From contig NYXF01000081.1 of NCBI GenBank assembly GCA_002685455.1, forward strand, positions 1 to 6,871: 6,871 nucleotides of DNA. The letters are read 5' to 3'. Of the stretch, positions 1 through 6,822 are shown in pieces; the stretch's first letter is position 1, and every line of letters starts with the position of its first letter. The position numbers and the translations under genes are program-made. The notes below the pieces were generated by a model, which was not told the DNA's origin, searched no databases, and saw nothing but the letters and a program-made list of their open reading frames with translations. The stretch is from Porticoccus sp. (GTDB lineage Bacteria > Pseudomonadota > Gammaproteobacteria > Pseudomonadales > Porticoccaceae).

Positions 1-1784
1 CGAGCCATTTTTTCGCGATCTTCGTATATCTTACCAACCTGTCTTTGCATCACCACACCATCAGGACTTCTTGTGATTATTTTGGCTAGATCACGTATCT
101 TTTTCATAGGGCAAGTAGTGTCTACTATTGTGTCCCAATCTTGGTTTAAATAGGGATTCCAGTTCACAAAAAGCTCTATATCTGGCTCGGAAACCAGACT
201 ATTAACAACATTCTCACCTCGATCTAATTTTCCCCTATAATCCTTGAGCATCGCATCTGCTTCTTCTTGAGAGACTACACCCTCTTTGACTAACTGATCT
301 GAATAAATAGCACGCGTAGTTTTTAAGTTTTTAATTACCTTATACATCAGAGGTTGAGTTGCAGAGGGCTCGTCAGTTTCGTTATGGCCACGTCTCCGAT
401 AACAAATAAGGTCGATTACGATATCTTTTTTGAACTGATATCGATAATCCATTGCGAGATTTGTGACAAACATTACGGCATCTGGGTCATCAGCATTAAC
501 ATGAATAATTGGGGCTTGGACCATTTTTGCAATATCAGTACAATATTCCGTTGATCTTGCATCTTCTTGAACACTAGTAGTAAATCCTACCTGATTATTA
601 ATGACAACGTGAACTGTACCACCAGTCTTGTATCCTCTGAGTTGGGACATTTGAAATGTTTCCATAACAACACCCTGACCAGCAAAAGCCGCGTCGCCAT
701 GAACTACAATTGGGAAGACTACCTCTCCTTTTGAATCCTCGCGTCTATCCTGTCGTGCTCTTGCAGATCCTTCTGCAACTGGTGCTGCAATTTCTAGGTG
801 AGATGGATTAAACATTAAAGCTAGATGTACCTTGCCTCCTGGTGTAACTACATCTGAAGAAAATCCTTGGTGATATTTTACATCTCCTGAAGTATCAACA
901 TGTCTTTTACCTTCAAATTCTGCAAATAATTCTGATGGATTCTTTCCAAGAACATTTACTAAAACATTAAGACGACCTCTATGAGCCATCGTAAGAACGA
1001 CTTCTTTAGCTCCATAACCACCAGCTCGTTGTATTATTCCGTCTAACATCGGGATCATTGATTCACTGCCCTCCAGGCCAAAGCGCTTTGTACCCGGATA
1101 TTTTGAATCTAAGTGTTTCTCGAGACCCTCTGCAGCCGTTAATCTCTGTAAAACATATTTTCGCATTTCGTCATCATAATTAGGCTTAGATTTAGCACTC
1201 TCGAAACGCTGCTGAAGCCACCGTTTTTCTGCTAAATCTATTACATGACCGCATTCAACTCCAACGTGACCGCAGTAGGTTTCTTCTAGTCCAGCAATGA
1301 TATCTCTTAGAGTCGATTCTTCTGGACCGAAATACAGCATTCCAGATTGAAAAGTTGTATCCAAATCTGCTGGTGTCAAACCATGGAAGGATAGCTCAAG
1401 ATCTGGTGCTCTATCCCTGGACCAAAGACCTAGTGGATCTAATTTTGCTTTTTGGTGGCCACGATTTCTATGAGAGATTATGAGCTGGGCAACTTTGACC
1501 TGTTTTCGTTCATGTTCAATATTTTCGCCACCAGAACCAGGAATGACTACTGGTCTTGATCTGCGTCTACCTAGTTTCTCAAAGTGAGCCATGACAGTCA
1601 CATGAGAAGTATCTGGACCAATTTTTCCATTAGGCCGGGGTAATGTGTCAAAGAAATTACGCCATTGATCGGCAACACTACTAGGATCATGAAGGTAAGC
1701 ATCATATAAATCTTCTATATATGCCGCATTACCACCAGATAGATGGGAGCTTTCTGTAAACTCTTGCATGATGCTTTTAGGCAT
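1..1784 (-). CDS. sucA: 2-oxoglutarate dehydrogenase E1 component, 3' end cut off by window edge
   Basis: Thiamine-diphosphate-dependent E1 subunit of the cytoplasmic 2-oxoglutarate dehydrogenase complex. It decarboxylates 2-oxoglutarate and passes the succinyl group to the lipoyl groups of E2 (SucB). I translated the minus strand from 1784 to the window edge: 594 codons are open without a stop, against about 933 residues in E. coli. The N-terminal E1 signature (LSGGNAAYIEDLYDAYL) lies near residues 15-31. AHRGRLNVL has its His at 268, and KYHQGFSSD its His at 305; these match the active-centre histidines 260 and 298 of E. coli. The ThDP/Mg motif begins HGDAA (Asp364) and ends INNQVGFTT (Asn396-397). 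CYRRRGHNETDEPSATQP follows. The pyrimidine-binding and C-terminal domains fall outside the window. The ATG at 1784 directly follows an in-frame TAG and has AAGGA seven bases upstream, so the start is secure. It is the last visible gene of the sdh operon, 51 bases after sdhB; sucB is expected next. Confidence 0.97.
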   Translation of the reverse strand, partial: MPKSIMQEFTESSHLSGGNAAYIEDLYDAYLHDPSSVADQWRNFFDTLPRPNGKIGPDTSHVTVMAHFEKLGRRRSRPVVIPGSGGENIEHERKQVKVAQLIISHRNRGHQKAKLDPLGLWSRDRAPDLELSFHGLTPADLDTTFQSGMLYFGPEESTLRDIIAGLEETYCGHVGVECGHVIDLAEKRWLQQRFESAKSKPNYDDEMRKYVLQRLTAAEGLEKHLDSKYPGTKRFGLEGSESMIPMLDGIIQRAGGYGAKEVVLTMAHRGRLNVLVNVLGKNPSELFAEFEGKRHVDTSGDVKYHQGFSSDVVTPGGKVHLALMFNPSHLEIAAPVAEGSARARQDRREDSKGEVVFPIVVHGDAAFAGQGVVMETFQMSQLRGYKTGGTVHVVINNQVGFTTSVQEDARSTEYCTDIAKMVQAPIIHVNADDPDAVMFVTNLAMDYRYQFKKDIVIDLICYRRRGHNETDEPSATQPLMYKVIKNLKTTRAIYSDQLVKEGVVSQEEADAMLKDYRGKLDRGENVVNSLVSEPDIELFVNWNPYLNQDWDTIVDTTCPMKKIRDLAKIITRSPDGVVMQRQVGKIYEDREKMA

Positions 1785-1795
1785 CTATTTATCCT

Positions 1796-1810
1796 TGTGT
1801 TTAATACACA
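1796..1810 (-). promoter_or_regulatory. Small intercistronic hairpin beside the sucA ribosome binding site
   Basis: In the 51-base sdhB-sucA gap the minus strand reads TGTGT-ATTAA-ACACA, a perfect 5-bp inverted repeat with a 5-base loop. Its 3' arm abuts, and by one base overlaps, the AAGGA Shine-Dalgarno element of sucA (plus positions 1792-1796). In mRNA it could slow 3' exonucleases or influence sucA initiation. The stem is short and AU-rich, so chance is a real alternative. No U-tract follows, so it is not an intrinsic terminator. Confidence 0.3.
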
Positions 1811-1835
1811 GTTCTATTTTTTCATAGCAACCAGC

Positions 1836-2540
1836 CTAGGCAGCCTTTTTCATTAACATATTTCTTATATGCCCAATTGCCCTCGTTGGATTTAGACCTT
1901 TAGGACACACAGCAACACAGTTTTGAATTCCATGACATCGAAAGACACTAAATGGGTCCTGTAGGTTAGATAGCCTTTTCTCAGTATCATTATCTCTTGT
2001 ATCCGCTAAGAAACGATAGGCCTGCAAAAGTCCAGCAGGACCAATGAATTTATCTGGATTCCACCAAAATGAAGGGCAACTTGTCGAACAACATGCGCAA
2101 AGAATACACTCGTAGAGGCCATCAAGTTTTGCACGATCCTCTGGAGTTTGAAGTCTTTCAATACCTGGTGCCGGATCATCATTGACAAGATATGGTTGTA
2201 TCTTCTTGTACTGGGCATAAAATTGACTCATATCGATTACTAGATCCCTGATGACTGGTAGACCGGGTAAAGGCCTTATAACAAGCTTATTTCCTTTCAC
2301 ACATTCTGAAAGAGGGGTAATACAGCCGAGACCGTTTTTTCCGTTGATATTCATGCCATCAGATCCACAAACACCCTCACGACAAGATCTACGATATGAA
2401 ATTGATGGATCTCTACTTTTTAACATACCCAGAACGTCAAGCACCATGAGGTCCTTTCCTTGGGTATCAAAATCATAATCTTGCATATAAGGGGCTTCGT
2501 CCTGTTCTGGATTAAAGCGATAAATACTTACTTTTAACAT
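1836..2540 (-). CDS. sdhB: Succinate dehydrogenase iron-sulfur subunit
   Basis: Iron-sulfur subunit of complex II, carrying electrons from the FAD of SdhA through [2Fe-2S], [4Fe-4S] and [3Fe-4S] clusters to ubiquinone at the membrane anchor. It has 234 residues (E. coli 238). The N-terminal ferredoxin domain holds C53, C58, D61 and C73. The Asp at the third position is the known E. coli-type ligand, not a defect. The C-terminal domain has C145, C148, C151 and C212 for [4Fe-4S], and C155, C202 and C208 for [3Fe-4S]. Quinone-pocket residues P156, W159, W160, H203 and I205 match E. coli P160, W163, W164, H207 and I209. The ATG at 2540 is preceded by AAGGAT about 10 bases upstream, lying in the 22-base gap after sdhA. 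It is co-transcribed with sdhCDA and precedes sucA. Near-identity to the E. coli sequence around the clusters makes fumarate reductase (FrdB) unlikely. Confidence 0.98.
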   Translation of the reverse strand: MLKVSIYRFNPEQDEAPYMQDYDFDTQGKDLMVLDVLGMLKSRDPSISYRRSCREGVCGSDGMNINGKNGLGCITPLSECVKGNKLVIRPLPGLPVIRDLVIDMSQFYAQYKKIQPYLVNDDPAPGIERLQTPEDRAKLDGLYECILCACCSTSCPSFWWNPDKFIGPAGLLQAYRFLADTRDNDTEKRLSNLQDPFSVFRCHGIQNCVAVCPKGLNPTRAIGHIRNMLMKKAA

Positions 2541-2562
2541 ACTAAAAAATATCCTTAATTAA

Positions 2563-4329
2563 TTAATAAACCCGGACCTTTGGTTCAAAATGGTCCATTT
2601 TCTTTGGTGAAAAATTTACTTCCCTCTTCTTCACTCTTTTTTCTTTTGGGAAAAACATAGAATGACAAAGCCAATTTTTATCATCTCGTTCAGAAAAATC
2701 TTCGCGAGCATGAGCACCTCGGCTTTCTTTTCTCCATTCTGCAGTAATGGCAGTAGCCTCTGCAACCTCTAATAAGTTGTGCAGTTCGAGTGCTTCAATT
2801 CGTGCAGTGTTGTAAACATTACTTGTATCATCTAAACAAACATTTTCTATTCGCGCTCTGAGTGATTTGAGTTGCTCAATGCCTTCTTGCATATAATCTC
2901 CCCTGCGGAATACCCCAAAATAATTTTGCATGACCTTCTGTAACTCTGCACGCAAGACATCAGCAGATTCACCGTCTTTGGAGCCATTGTTGATAATGTT
3001 AAGCCTTTCCATTGCCTTGCTTATGTTTGCATCTGTTGGATCAGTTAGTTTAATACCCTCACCAAGTGACTTTTCAATAAATAAACCTGAGGCTCTTCCA
3101 AAAACTACTAAGTCTAGCAAAGAATTACCACCTAGACGATTGGCCCCATGCACAGAAACACATGCCGCTTCACCACAAGCATAAAGGCCACTTATAACCT
3201 GAGTATTTCCCTCACTATCAAGCGTTAATGCTTGTCCATCAACATTTGTTGGTATTCCTCCCATCATATAGTGACATGTGGGTACAACAGGAATAGGTTC
3301 TTTAACTGGATCTACATGAGCAAAGGTTCTTGAAAGCTCACATATTCCCGGTAGGCGACTCTGTAGTACTTCCTCTCCAAGATGATCTAATTTTAATCGA
3401 ACATGATCGCCACCCTCACCGCAACCTCTACCCTCCAATATCTCCAGAACCATAGAGCGAGCAACAACATCGCGTCCTGCTAAATCCTTAACGTTTGGGG
3501 CATATCTTTCCATGAAGCGCTCTCCATCTTTATTTATTAGATAACCCCCTTCTCCCCTACAACCTTCTGTTACAAGTGTGCCTGCACCGTAAATACCTGT
3601 TGGATGAAATTGCCACATTTCCATATCTTGTACAGGAAAACCTGCTCTTAGCGTCATACCAATTCCGTCACCAGTACATATATGAGCATTGGTCGTGGAG
3701 GCATAAATCCTACCGGCACCACCAGTAGCAAGAACAGTTGCACTTGACTTAACAAATACAGTTTCTCCAGTTTCAATATCTATCGCAATAACTCCTACAA
3801 CTGCATTATCATCATTTTTAACTAGATCCACTGCATACCATTCATTGAAGAAGACTGTCTCATTTTTAACATTGTTCTGGTATAAAGTATGGAGAAGAGC
3901 GTGGCCAGTTCTATCTGCTGCAGCACAGGTTCTTGCTGCTTGTCCACCCTCACCAAAATTTTTAGATTGACCACCAAATGGACGCTGGTAAATTCTACCT
4001 TCGTCAGTACGAGAGAAGGGTAAGCCCATATGCTCCAATTCAAATACTGCTTCAGGACCTGTTTCACACATATATTCGATCGCATCTTGATCACCTATAT
4101 AGTCAGAGCCTTTAACTGTATCGTACATATGCCATCTCCAATCATCATCGGGATCATCGCTCGCAATGGCACAGGTAATTCCACCTTGAGCTGAGACAGT
4201 ATGCGATCTTGTTGGGAAAACTTTGGTAATAACTGCTGTTTTATAGCCAGACTGTGAAAGTTGTAATGCGGCTCGCATTCCTGCACCTCCACCACCAACT
4301 ATAAGTCCATCAAAAGAAATAGTTCTCAT
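2563..4329 (-). CDS. sdhA: Succinate dehydrogenase flavoprotein subunit
   Basis: Catalytic flavoprotein of complex II, oxidising succinate to fumarate on the cytoplasmic face of the inner membrane. At 588 residues it equals the E. coli length. The Rossmann FAD motif GGGGAG is at residues 12-17. The covalent-FAD histidine is H43 in [10 protein letters not shown] (E. coli H45). Dicarboxylate-binding and catalytic residues are present: H242 (FHPTG), T254, R286 (AGRDVVARS), H353 (TCHYMMGG) and R398 (GANRLGGNS). The flavin-contacting E387 is also there. The C-terminal domain ends in the usual basic, aromatic tail (PKVRVY). The ATG at 4329 lies 4 bases after the sdhD stop. TTTGGAG, inside the sdhD 3' end, sits 11 bases upstream, so translation is probably coupled to sdhD. 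FrdA and L-aspartate oxidase (NadB) share the fold, but the sdhCD context and the SdhA-specific motifs exclude them. Confidence 0.98.
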   Translation of the reverse strand: MRTISFDGLIVGGGGAGMRAALQLSQSGYKTAVITKVFPTRSHTVSAQGGITCAIASDDPDDDWRWHMYDTVKGSDYIGDQDAIEYMCETGPEAVFELEHMGLPFSRTDEGRIYQRPFGGQSKNFGEGGQAARTCAAADRTGHALLHTLYQNNVKNETVFFNEWYAVDLVKNDDNAVVGVIAIDIETGETVFVKSSATVLATGGAGRIYASTTNAHICTGDGIGMTLRAGFPVQDMEMWQFHPTGIYGAGTLVTEGCRGEGGYLINKDGERFMERYAPNVKDLAGRDVVARSMVLEILEGRGCGEGGDHVRLKLDHLGEEVLQSRLPGICELSRTFAHVDPVKEPIPVVPTCHYMMGGIPTNVDGQALTLDSEGNTQVISGLYACGEAACVSVHGANRLGGNSLLDLVVFGRASGLFIEKSLGEGIKLTDPTDANISKAMERLNIINNGSKDGESADVLRAELQKVMQNYFGVFRRGDYMQEGIEQLKSLRARIENVCLDDTSNVYNTARIEALELHNLLEVAEATAITAEWRKESRGAHAREDFSERDDKNWLCHSMFFPKEKRVKKREVNFSPKKMDHFEPKVRVY

Positions 4330-4333
4330 AAAA

Positions 4334-4702
4334 TTAAACGCTCCAAACTATAGTAATTGCCCAAAAAAAATAAATTAATGTGATAATAATCATACCTGCT
4401 TGAAAAAATACACTTAAGAACTTAGCCTTGGGACCAAGCAATCGAACTGTTATGTAATCCGTAATCACGCCCCAGAGTCCAATTATGGAATGGATAGCAA
4501 TCGATGAGATCATCAAGATGTTTAAAATTTTCATTAGAAAAAGACTATTCAAATCCCGCCACTGTGAATAACTGATATCTGGGTGTGCCAATAAATAATA
4601 TGTTACAAAAAAGATGTAAGCAGTTATAACTACGGATGTTATCCTTTGTATAATCCACTCCAGAAGTCCATTGCGGTTTAAGCCTCCTGCGTTACTAATC
4701 AT
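4334..4702 (-). CDS. sdhD: Succinate dehydrogenase membrane anchor subunit D
   Basis: Small hydrophobic anchor that, with SdhC, holds complex II in the inner membrane and forms the heme b and ubiquinone sites. I use the ATG at 4702, giving 122 residues beginning [12 protein letters not shown], which aligns with the E. coli start MVSNASALGRNG (115 residues). This ATG overlaps the sdhC stop as ATGA (4699-4702), a classic sign of translational coupling. A frame open upstream to 4867 runs inside sdhC and is not part of the protein; an ATG at 4708 is the only close alternative start. Three membrane helices are visible, near residues 20-40, 57-81 and 97-120. H71 and the D82-Y83 pair (TDY) fall at exactly the E. 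coli numbers for the heme ligand and quinone-site residues. The amino-acid sequence is otherwise diverged, as is normal for this subunit. Confidence 0.95.
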   Translation of the reverse strand: MISNAGGLNRNGLLEWIIQRITSVVITAYIFFVTYYLLAHPDISYSQWRDLNSLFLMKILNILMISSIAIHSIIGLWGVITDYITVRLLGPKAKFLSVFFQAGMIIITLIYFFWAITIVWSV

Positions 4703-5076
4703 ATCCATAACCAAAACCCTGCTAAGAGCATTAATATCCCTGATATCACCAAAACTAACTTGGCCCCCAAAACTCCACCACTTAGGGTTTCTCCATAACC
4801 ATAATCCATAATAAGATGTCTTAAACCAGCCACCAAGTGATATACCAAAGCAGCTAATGAAAGCCAAATTATAATTTGAACAACAAAGTTATTCATGAAC
4901 TCCTTAATTGAAATGAAATCCTGTTCAGTTGATAAGCTTGAATCTAATATCCATAAAAACAAGCCAACAGCACCGAAAAGAACTACACCTGAAACACGGT
5001 GAAGGATTGAAACATAAGCTGTTACTGGAAGTTGTATAGTTCCAATATCTAAATTAACCGGTCTTTTCTTATCCAA
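4699..5076 (-). CDS. sdhC: Succinate dehydrogenase cytochrome b556 subunit C, TTG start
   Basis: Large cytochrome b subunit of the complex II membrane anchor; binds heme b and ubiquinone together with SdhD. It has 125 residues (E. coli 129). The N-terminus reads (M)DKKRPVNLDIGTIQLPVTA, matching the KKQRPVNLDL region of E. coli SdhC, then SILHRVSG. S23 and R27 match quinone-site S27 and R31. H80 in YHLVAGLRHLIMDYGY matches heme ligand H84. Three membrane helices lie near residues 28-46, 63-88 and 104-124. The start codon is TTG: no ATG or GTG lies in frame between it and the upstream in-frame TAA, and TGAGG sits 8 bases away. It is the first gene of the operon and overlaps sdhD by 4 bases. Transcription probably starts near 5168, giving a leader of about 92 bases. 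Confidence 0.96.
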   Translation of the reverse strand: MDKKRPVNLDIGTIQLPVTAYVSILHRVSGVVLFGAVGLFLWILDSSLSTEQDFISIKEFMNNFVVQIIIWLSLAALVYHLVAGLRHLIMDYGYGETLSGGVLGAKLVLVISGILMLLAGFWLWI

Positions 5077-5084
5077 AATATATA

Positions 5085-5089
5085 CCTCA
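5085..5089 (-). promoter_or_regulatory. sdhC ribosome binding site that fixes the TTG start
   Basis: The minus strand reads TGAGG here, 8 bases before the TTG at 5076. Together with conservation of the following residues with other SdhC proteins, and an in-frame TAA a few codons upstream, this places initiation at TTG. An in-frame ATT just upstream is a far rarer start codon and is less likely. Confidence 0.8.
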
Positions 5090-5174
5090 GTTTACCCTCT
5101 AAGCAAAAAAGGAAAAATTATCATTTAGCTTAATAAAGTTTATGAATAACTCTTTAATCGGTATTTATGCGATA

Positions 5175-5203
5175 ATTATAGGTACATTCAAAGTGTCTTA
5201 CAA
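5175..5203 (-). promoter_or_regulatory. Sigma70-type promoter of the sdhCDAB-sucA operon
   Basis: On the minus strand a perfect -10 box TATAAT (plus 5175-5180) lies 17 bases downstream of TTGTAA (plus 5198-5203; 4 of 6 to consensus). The predicted transcript would begin at an A near 5168, about 92 bases before the sdhC start. There is no extended -10 TGn. In AT-rich DNA such matches occur by chance, but the ideal spacing and the position upstream of the operon's first gene support it. Confidence 0.65.
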
Positions 5204-5258
5204 TCAAATATGCTCCTTGATTTTCGGTATTCACATAAATTATTTAACTTAATTAAAA
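5204..5258. promoter_or_regulatory. Shared upstream region between the divergent sdh and gltA promoters
   Basis: These 55 bases separate the two predicted -35 boxes, so a regulator bound here could act on both operons. The stretch is AT-rich and contains the palindrome TTAATTAA (5249-5256). On the minus strand, AATTAAGTTAAATAA resembles the GTTAATTAA-type ArcA recognition sequence. ArcA represses gltA and sdh in E. coli, but in such AT-rich DNA this similarity is weak evidence. A TCACA half-site at 5231 has no TGTGA partner, so no CRP site is called. The rest of the 301-base gene-free region (5077-5377) holds only the two promoters, leaders and ribosome binding sites listed separately. Confidence 0.35.
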
Positions 5259-5286
5259 TTGACAAATTAATGAAGCACGCTATAGT
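5259..5286 (+). promoter_or_regulatory. Sigma70-type promoter of gltA
   Basis: A perfect -35 box TTGACA (5259-5264) is followed after 16 bases by TATAGT (5281-5286; 5 of 6 to consensus). The transcript should start at about 5293-5296, giving a leader of roughly 82-85 bases before the gltA ATG. It is the best promoter match in the window and is oriented away from the sdh promoter. Confidence 0.75.
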
Positions 5287-5321
5287 TTCGCTCTCATAAT
5301 TTAAATTGTAAAAATATTTAG

Positions 5322-5345
5322 ATGTAAATTAAAAATTATTTACAT
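5322..5345 (+). promoter_or_regulatory. Inverted repeat in the gltA leader (operator or hairpin candidate)
   Basis: ATGTAAAT (5322-5329) and ATTTACAT (5338-5345) form a perfect 8-bp inverted repeat around an 8-base spacer. It lies downstream of the predicted gltA transcription start and upstream of the ribosome binding site. The core is TGTAAA-N10-TTTACA, which resembles a dimeric repressor operator placed as a roadblock. TyrR boxes use TGTAAA-N6-TTTACA, so the spacing does not fit that protein. As RNA the stem would be weak (AU-rich). No regulator is identified. Confidence 0.4.
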
Positions 5346-5366
5346 TAATTTTTTTACAAACCTCTC

Positions 5367-5371
5367 AGGAG
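5367..5371 (+). promoter_or_regulatory. gltA ribosome binding site
   Basis: AGGAG lies 6 bases before the ATG at 5378 and supports that start. It sits inside a small palindrome, CTCT-CAGG-AGAG (5362-5373), which could weakly fold over the site. A 4-bp stem is probably too short to matter alone. Confidence 0.8.
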
Positions 5372-5377
5372 AGCAAG

Positions 5378-6661
5378 ATGAGCAGTAAAGATAATTTTTA
5401 TCTTTCATCCAAGAAAACAGAAGGTTCAATTGAATTACCTGTTATTAAGAGCACCGCTGGTCAGGATGTCATAGATATAGCCAACGTACCTCAAACTGGT
5501 TGCTTTACCCTGGATGCAGGTTTTGGTGTAACAGCATCCTGTGAATCAAAGATAACATTCATAGATGGAGAAAAAGGTATTCTTCTCCATCGTGGATATG
5601 CAATTGATCAGTTGGCAGAAAATTCTGATTTCTTGGAGACCTGTTTTCTACTTATCAACGGCGAACTCCCGTCCGCATCAGATAATAAAAAATTTGTAAA
5701 TACTATAAAAAAACATCGGCACTTAGAAGATTCGATGGAAGATCTTTTCAAAGCATTTCCTAAAGGATCTCACCCTATGGCGATGCTATGCAGTGCAGTT
5801 GCTGCGATGTCTGCAACGTATGATTCAAAGACTGATATCACAAGTTCTGAGGATAGACTAACCACTATATATAGATTAATAGCCAAGGTTCCTATTATTG
5901 CAGCAATGTGTCATAGGCATTTTATGGGTCAAGCCTTCATAAAAACTGATGATTCTCTTAGCTACTCTGCTAATTTCTTAAATATGATGTTCGGCCATCC
6001 AGATAAGCCAGGTTGCGTAAGTCCAGTAATAGAAAGGGCGATGGACAGAATTTTCTTACTCCATGCAGATCATGAGCAAAATGCCTCAACCTCAACAGTT
6101 CGACTTGCTGGATCTACAGGTGCAAACCCTTATGCTTGTATTGCAAGCGGTATAGCGGCTCTATGGGGACCGGCTCATGGAGGGGCTAACCAGGCTGTGC
6201 TGGAAATGTTAGAAGAAATTGGAGATGAAAAAAATATCGATAATTTTATTCTGAGAGCAAAAGATAAAGATGATCCATTTCGTTTGATGGGGTTTGGTCA
6301 TCGAGTCTATAAAAATTTTGACCCACGAGCTAAAGTCATGAAAATAAGTTGCGATGAGGTTCTTGCGGAACTCGGTCTTGAAAATGATCCCCTTCTCAGA
6401 ATCGCAAAACGCCTGGAGCAGATAGCACTTGATGATGAATATTTTGCTGAAAAGAAACTCTATCCTAATGTAGACTTTTACTCAGGAATTATAATGAAGG
6501 CTATTGGTATTTCACCTGAAATGTTTACAGTAATATTTGCTACAGGTCGCACTGTTGGCTGGATATCACATTGGAACGAGATGCTAAGCAACCCATATAG
6601 AATAGGCAGACCACGTCAGAATTACACCGGACACCCCAGAAGAGAGTACTCTAAGCCGTAG
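5378..6661 (+). CDS. gltA: Citrate synthase, type II
   Basis: Condenses acetyl-CoA with oxaloacetate to citrate, the entry step of the TCA cycle, in the cytoplasm. Its 427 residues equal the E. coli length, and similarity runs end to end. The N-terminal beta domain (about residues 1-60) is of the hexameric, NADH-sensitive type ([12 protein letters not shown] at 53-64). Catalytic residues are intact: H267 (GPAHGG), H308 (GFGHRVYK) and D366 (NVDFYSG), matching E. coli H264, H305 and D362. The signature [20 protein letters not shown] spans 229-248. By eye alignment the NADH-pocket residue Cys206 of E. coli is replaced by Asp209, Arg109 by Lys112 and Thr111 by Arg114. Arg166, Lys170 and Tyr148 match E. 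coli Arg163, Lys167 and Tyr145. The gene is divergent from the sdh operon, with its own strong promoter and AGGAG. A 2-methylcitrate synthase (PrpC) is unlikely given the length and the extra N-terminal domain. Confidence 0.98.
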   Translation: MSSKDNFYLSSKKTEGSIELPVIKSTAGQDVIDIANVPQTGCFTLDAGFGVTASCESKITFIDGEKGILLHRGYAIDQLAENSDFLETCFLLINGELPSASDNKKFVNTIKKHRHLEDSMEDLFKAFPKGSHPMAMLCSAVAAMSATYDSKTDITSSEDRLTTIYRLIAKVPIIAAMCHRHFMGQAFIKTDDSLSYSANFLNMMFGHPDKPGCVSPVIERAMDRIFLLHADHEQNASTSTVRLAGSTGANPYACIASGIAALWGPAHGGANQAVLEMLEEIGDEKNIDNFILRAKDKDDPFRLMGFGHRVYKNFDPRAKVMKISCDEVLAELGLENDPLLRIAKRLEQIALDDEYFAEKKLYPNVDFYSGIIMKAIGISPEMFTVIFATGRTVGWISHWNEMLSNPYRIGRPRQNYTGHPRREYSKP

Positions 6662-6671
6662 ACCTTCTATC

Positions 6672-6692
6672 AAAATTTAGCTGCAATTTTTT
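6672..6692 (+). terminator. Weak terminator-like hairpin after gltA
   Basis: AAAATT (6672-6677) and AATTTT (6685-6690) can pair around a 7-base loop, and a run of six T overlaps the 3' arm. It begins 10 bases after the gltA stop, where a terminator is expected. The stem has no G-C pairs, so it would be a poor intrinsic terminator. Rho-dependent termination or read-through is equally possible. Confidence 0.25.
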
Positions 6693-6801
6693 ATAATATA
6701 TAGATCTGTACATAAAGAGGGCCGATATTTATTAGTTGTCAAAATAGAATCTTTATCTTATTTGTACACAAAAATTTGCTTAAAAGCCAGGTTGGTTTAT
6801 G

Positions 6802-6822
6802 ATCTATATATGAGTTATAGAT
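6802..6822 (+). repeat. Short inverted repeat around a possible gene start
   Basis: ATCTATA (6802-6808) and TATAGAT (6816-6822) are perfect inverted arms around TATGAGT, which contains the ATG of the reading frame starting at 6810. If that frame is a gene, the start codon would lie in the loop of a weak hairpin; otherwise this is an AT-rich coincidence. Confidence 0.25.

Noticed and set aside
354..554. Plus-strand open frame of 66 codons
   Set aside because: It is antisense to the continuously open, clearly conserved sucA frame; no ribosome binding site or recognisable protein.
1797..1826. Internal promoter in the sdhB-sucA gap (TTGCTA-N18-TATTAA on the minus strand)
   Set aside because: Both boxes match only 4 of 6 positions with a long spacer; too weak to call in AT-rich DNA.
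2391..2403. Possible loss of a [2Fe-2S] ligand in SdhB (Asp61 where many homologues have Cys)
   Set aside because: E. coli SdhB has Asp at the same place and a functional cluster, so this is a family variant.
2930..3184. Plus-strand open frame of 84 codons (and similar ones at 2251-2478)
   Set aside because: Antisense shadows of sdhA and sdhB, which are conserved through these positions.
4703..4867. N-terminal extension of 55 residues for SdhD from an ATG at 4867
   Set aside because: It lies wholly inside sdhC in another frame, and the residues after it ([12 protein letters not shown]) match the normal SdhD N-terminus.
5231..5235. CRP-type site between the divergent promoters
   Set aside because: TCACA is present, but the required TGTGA six bases upstream is absent.
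6692..6697. Perfect TATAAT downstream of gltA as a promoter
   Set aside because: No -35-like hexamer lies 16-18 bases upstream, and such a hexamer is expected by chance in this AT-rich tail.
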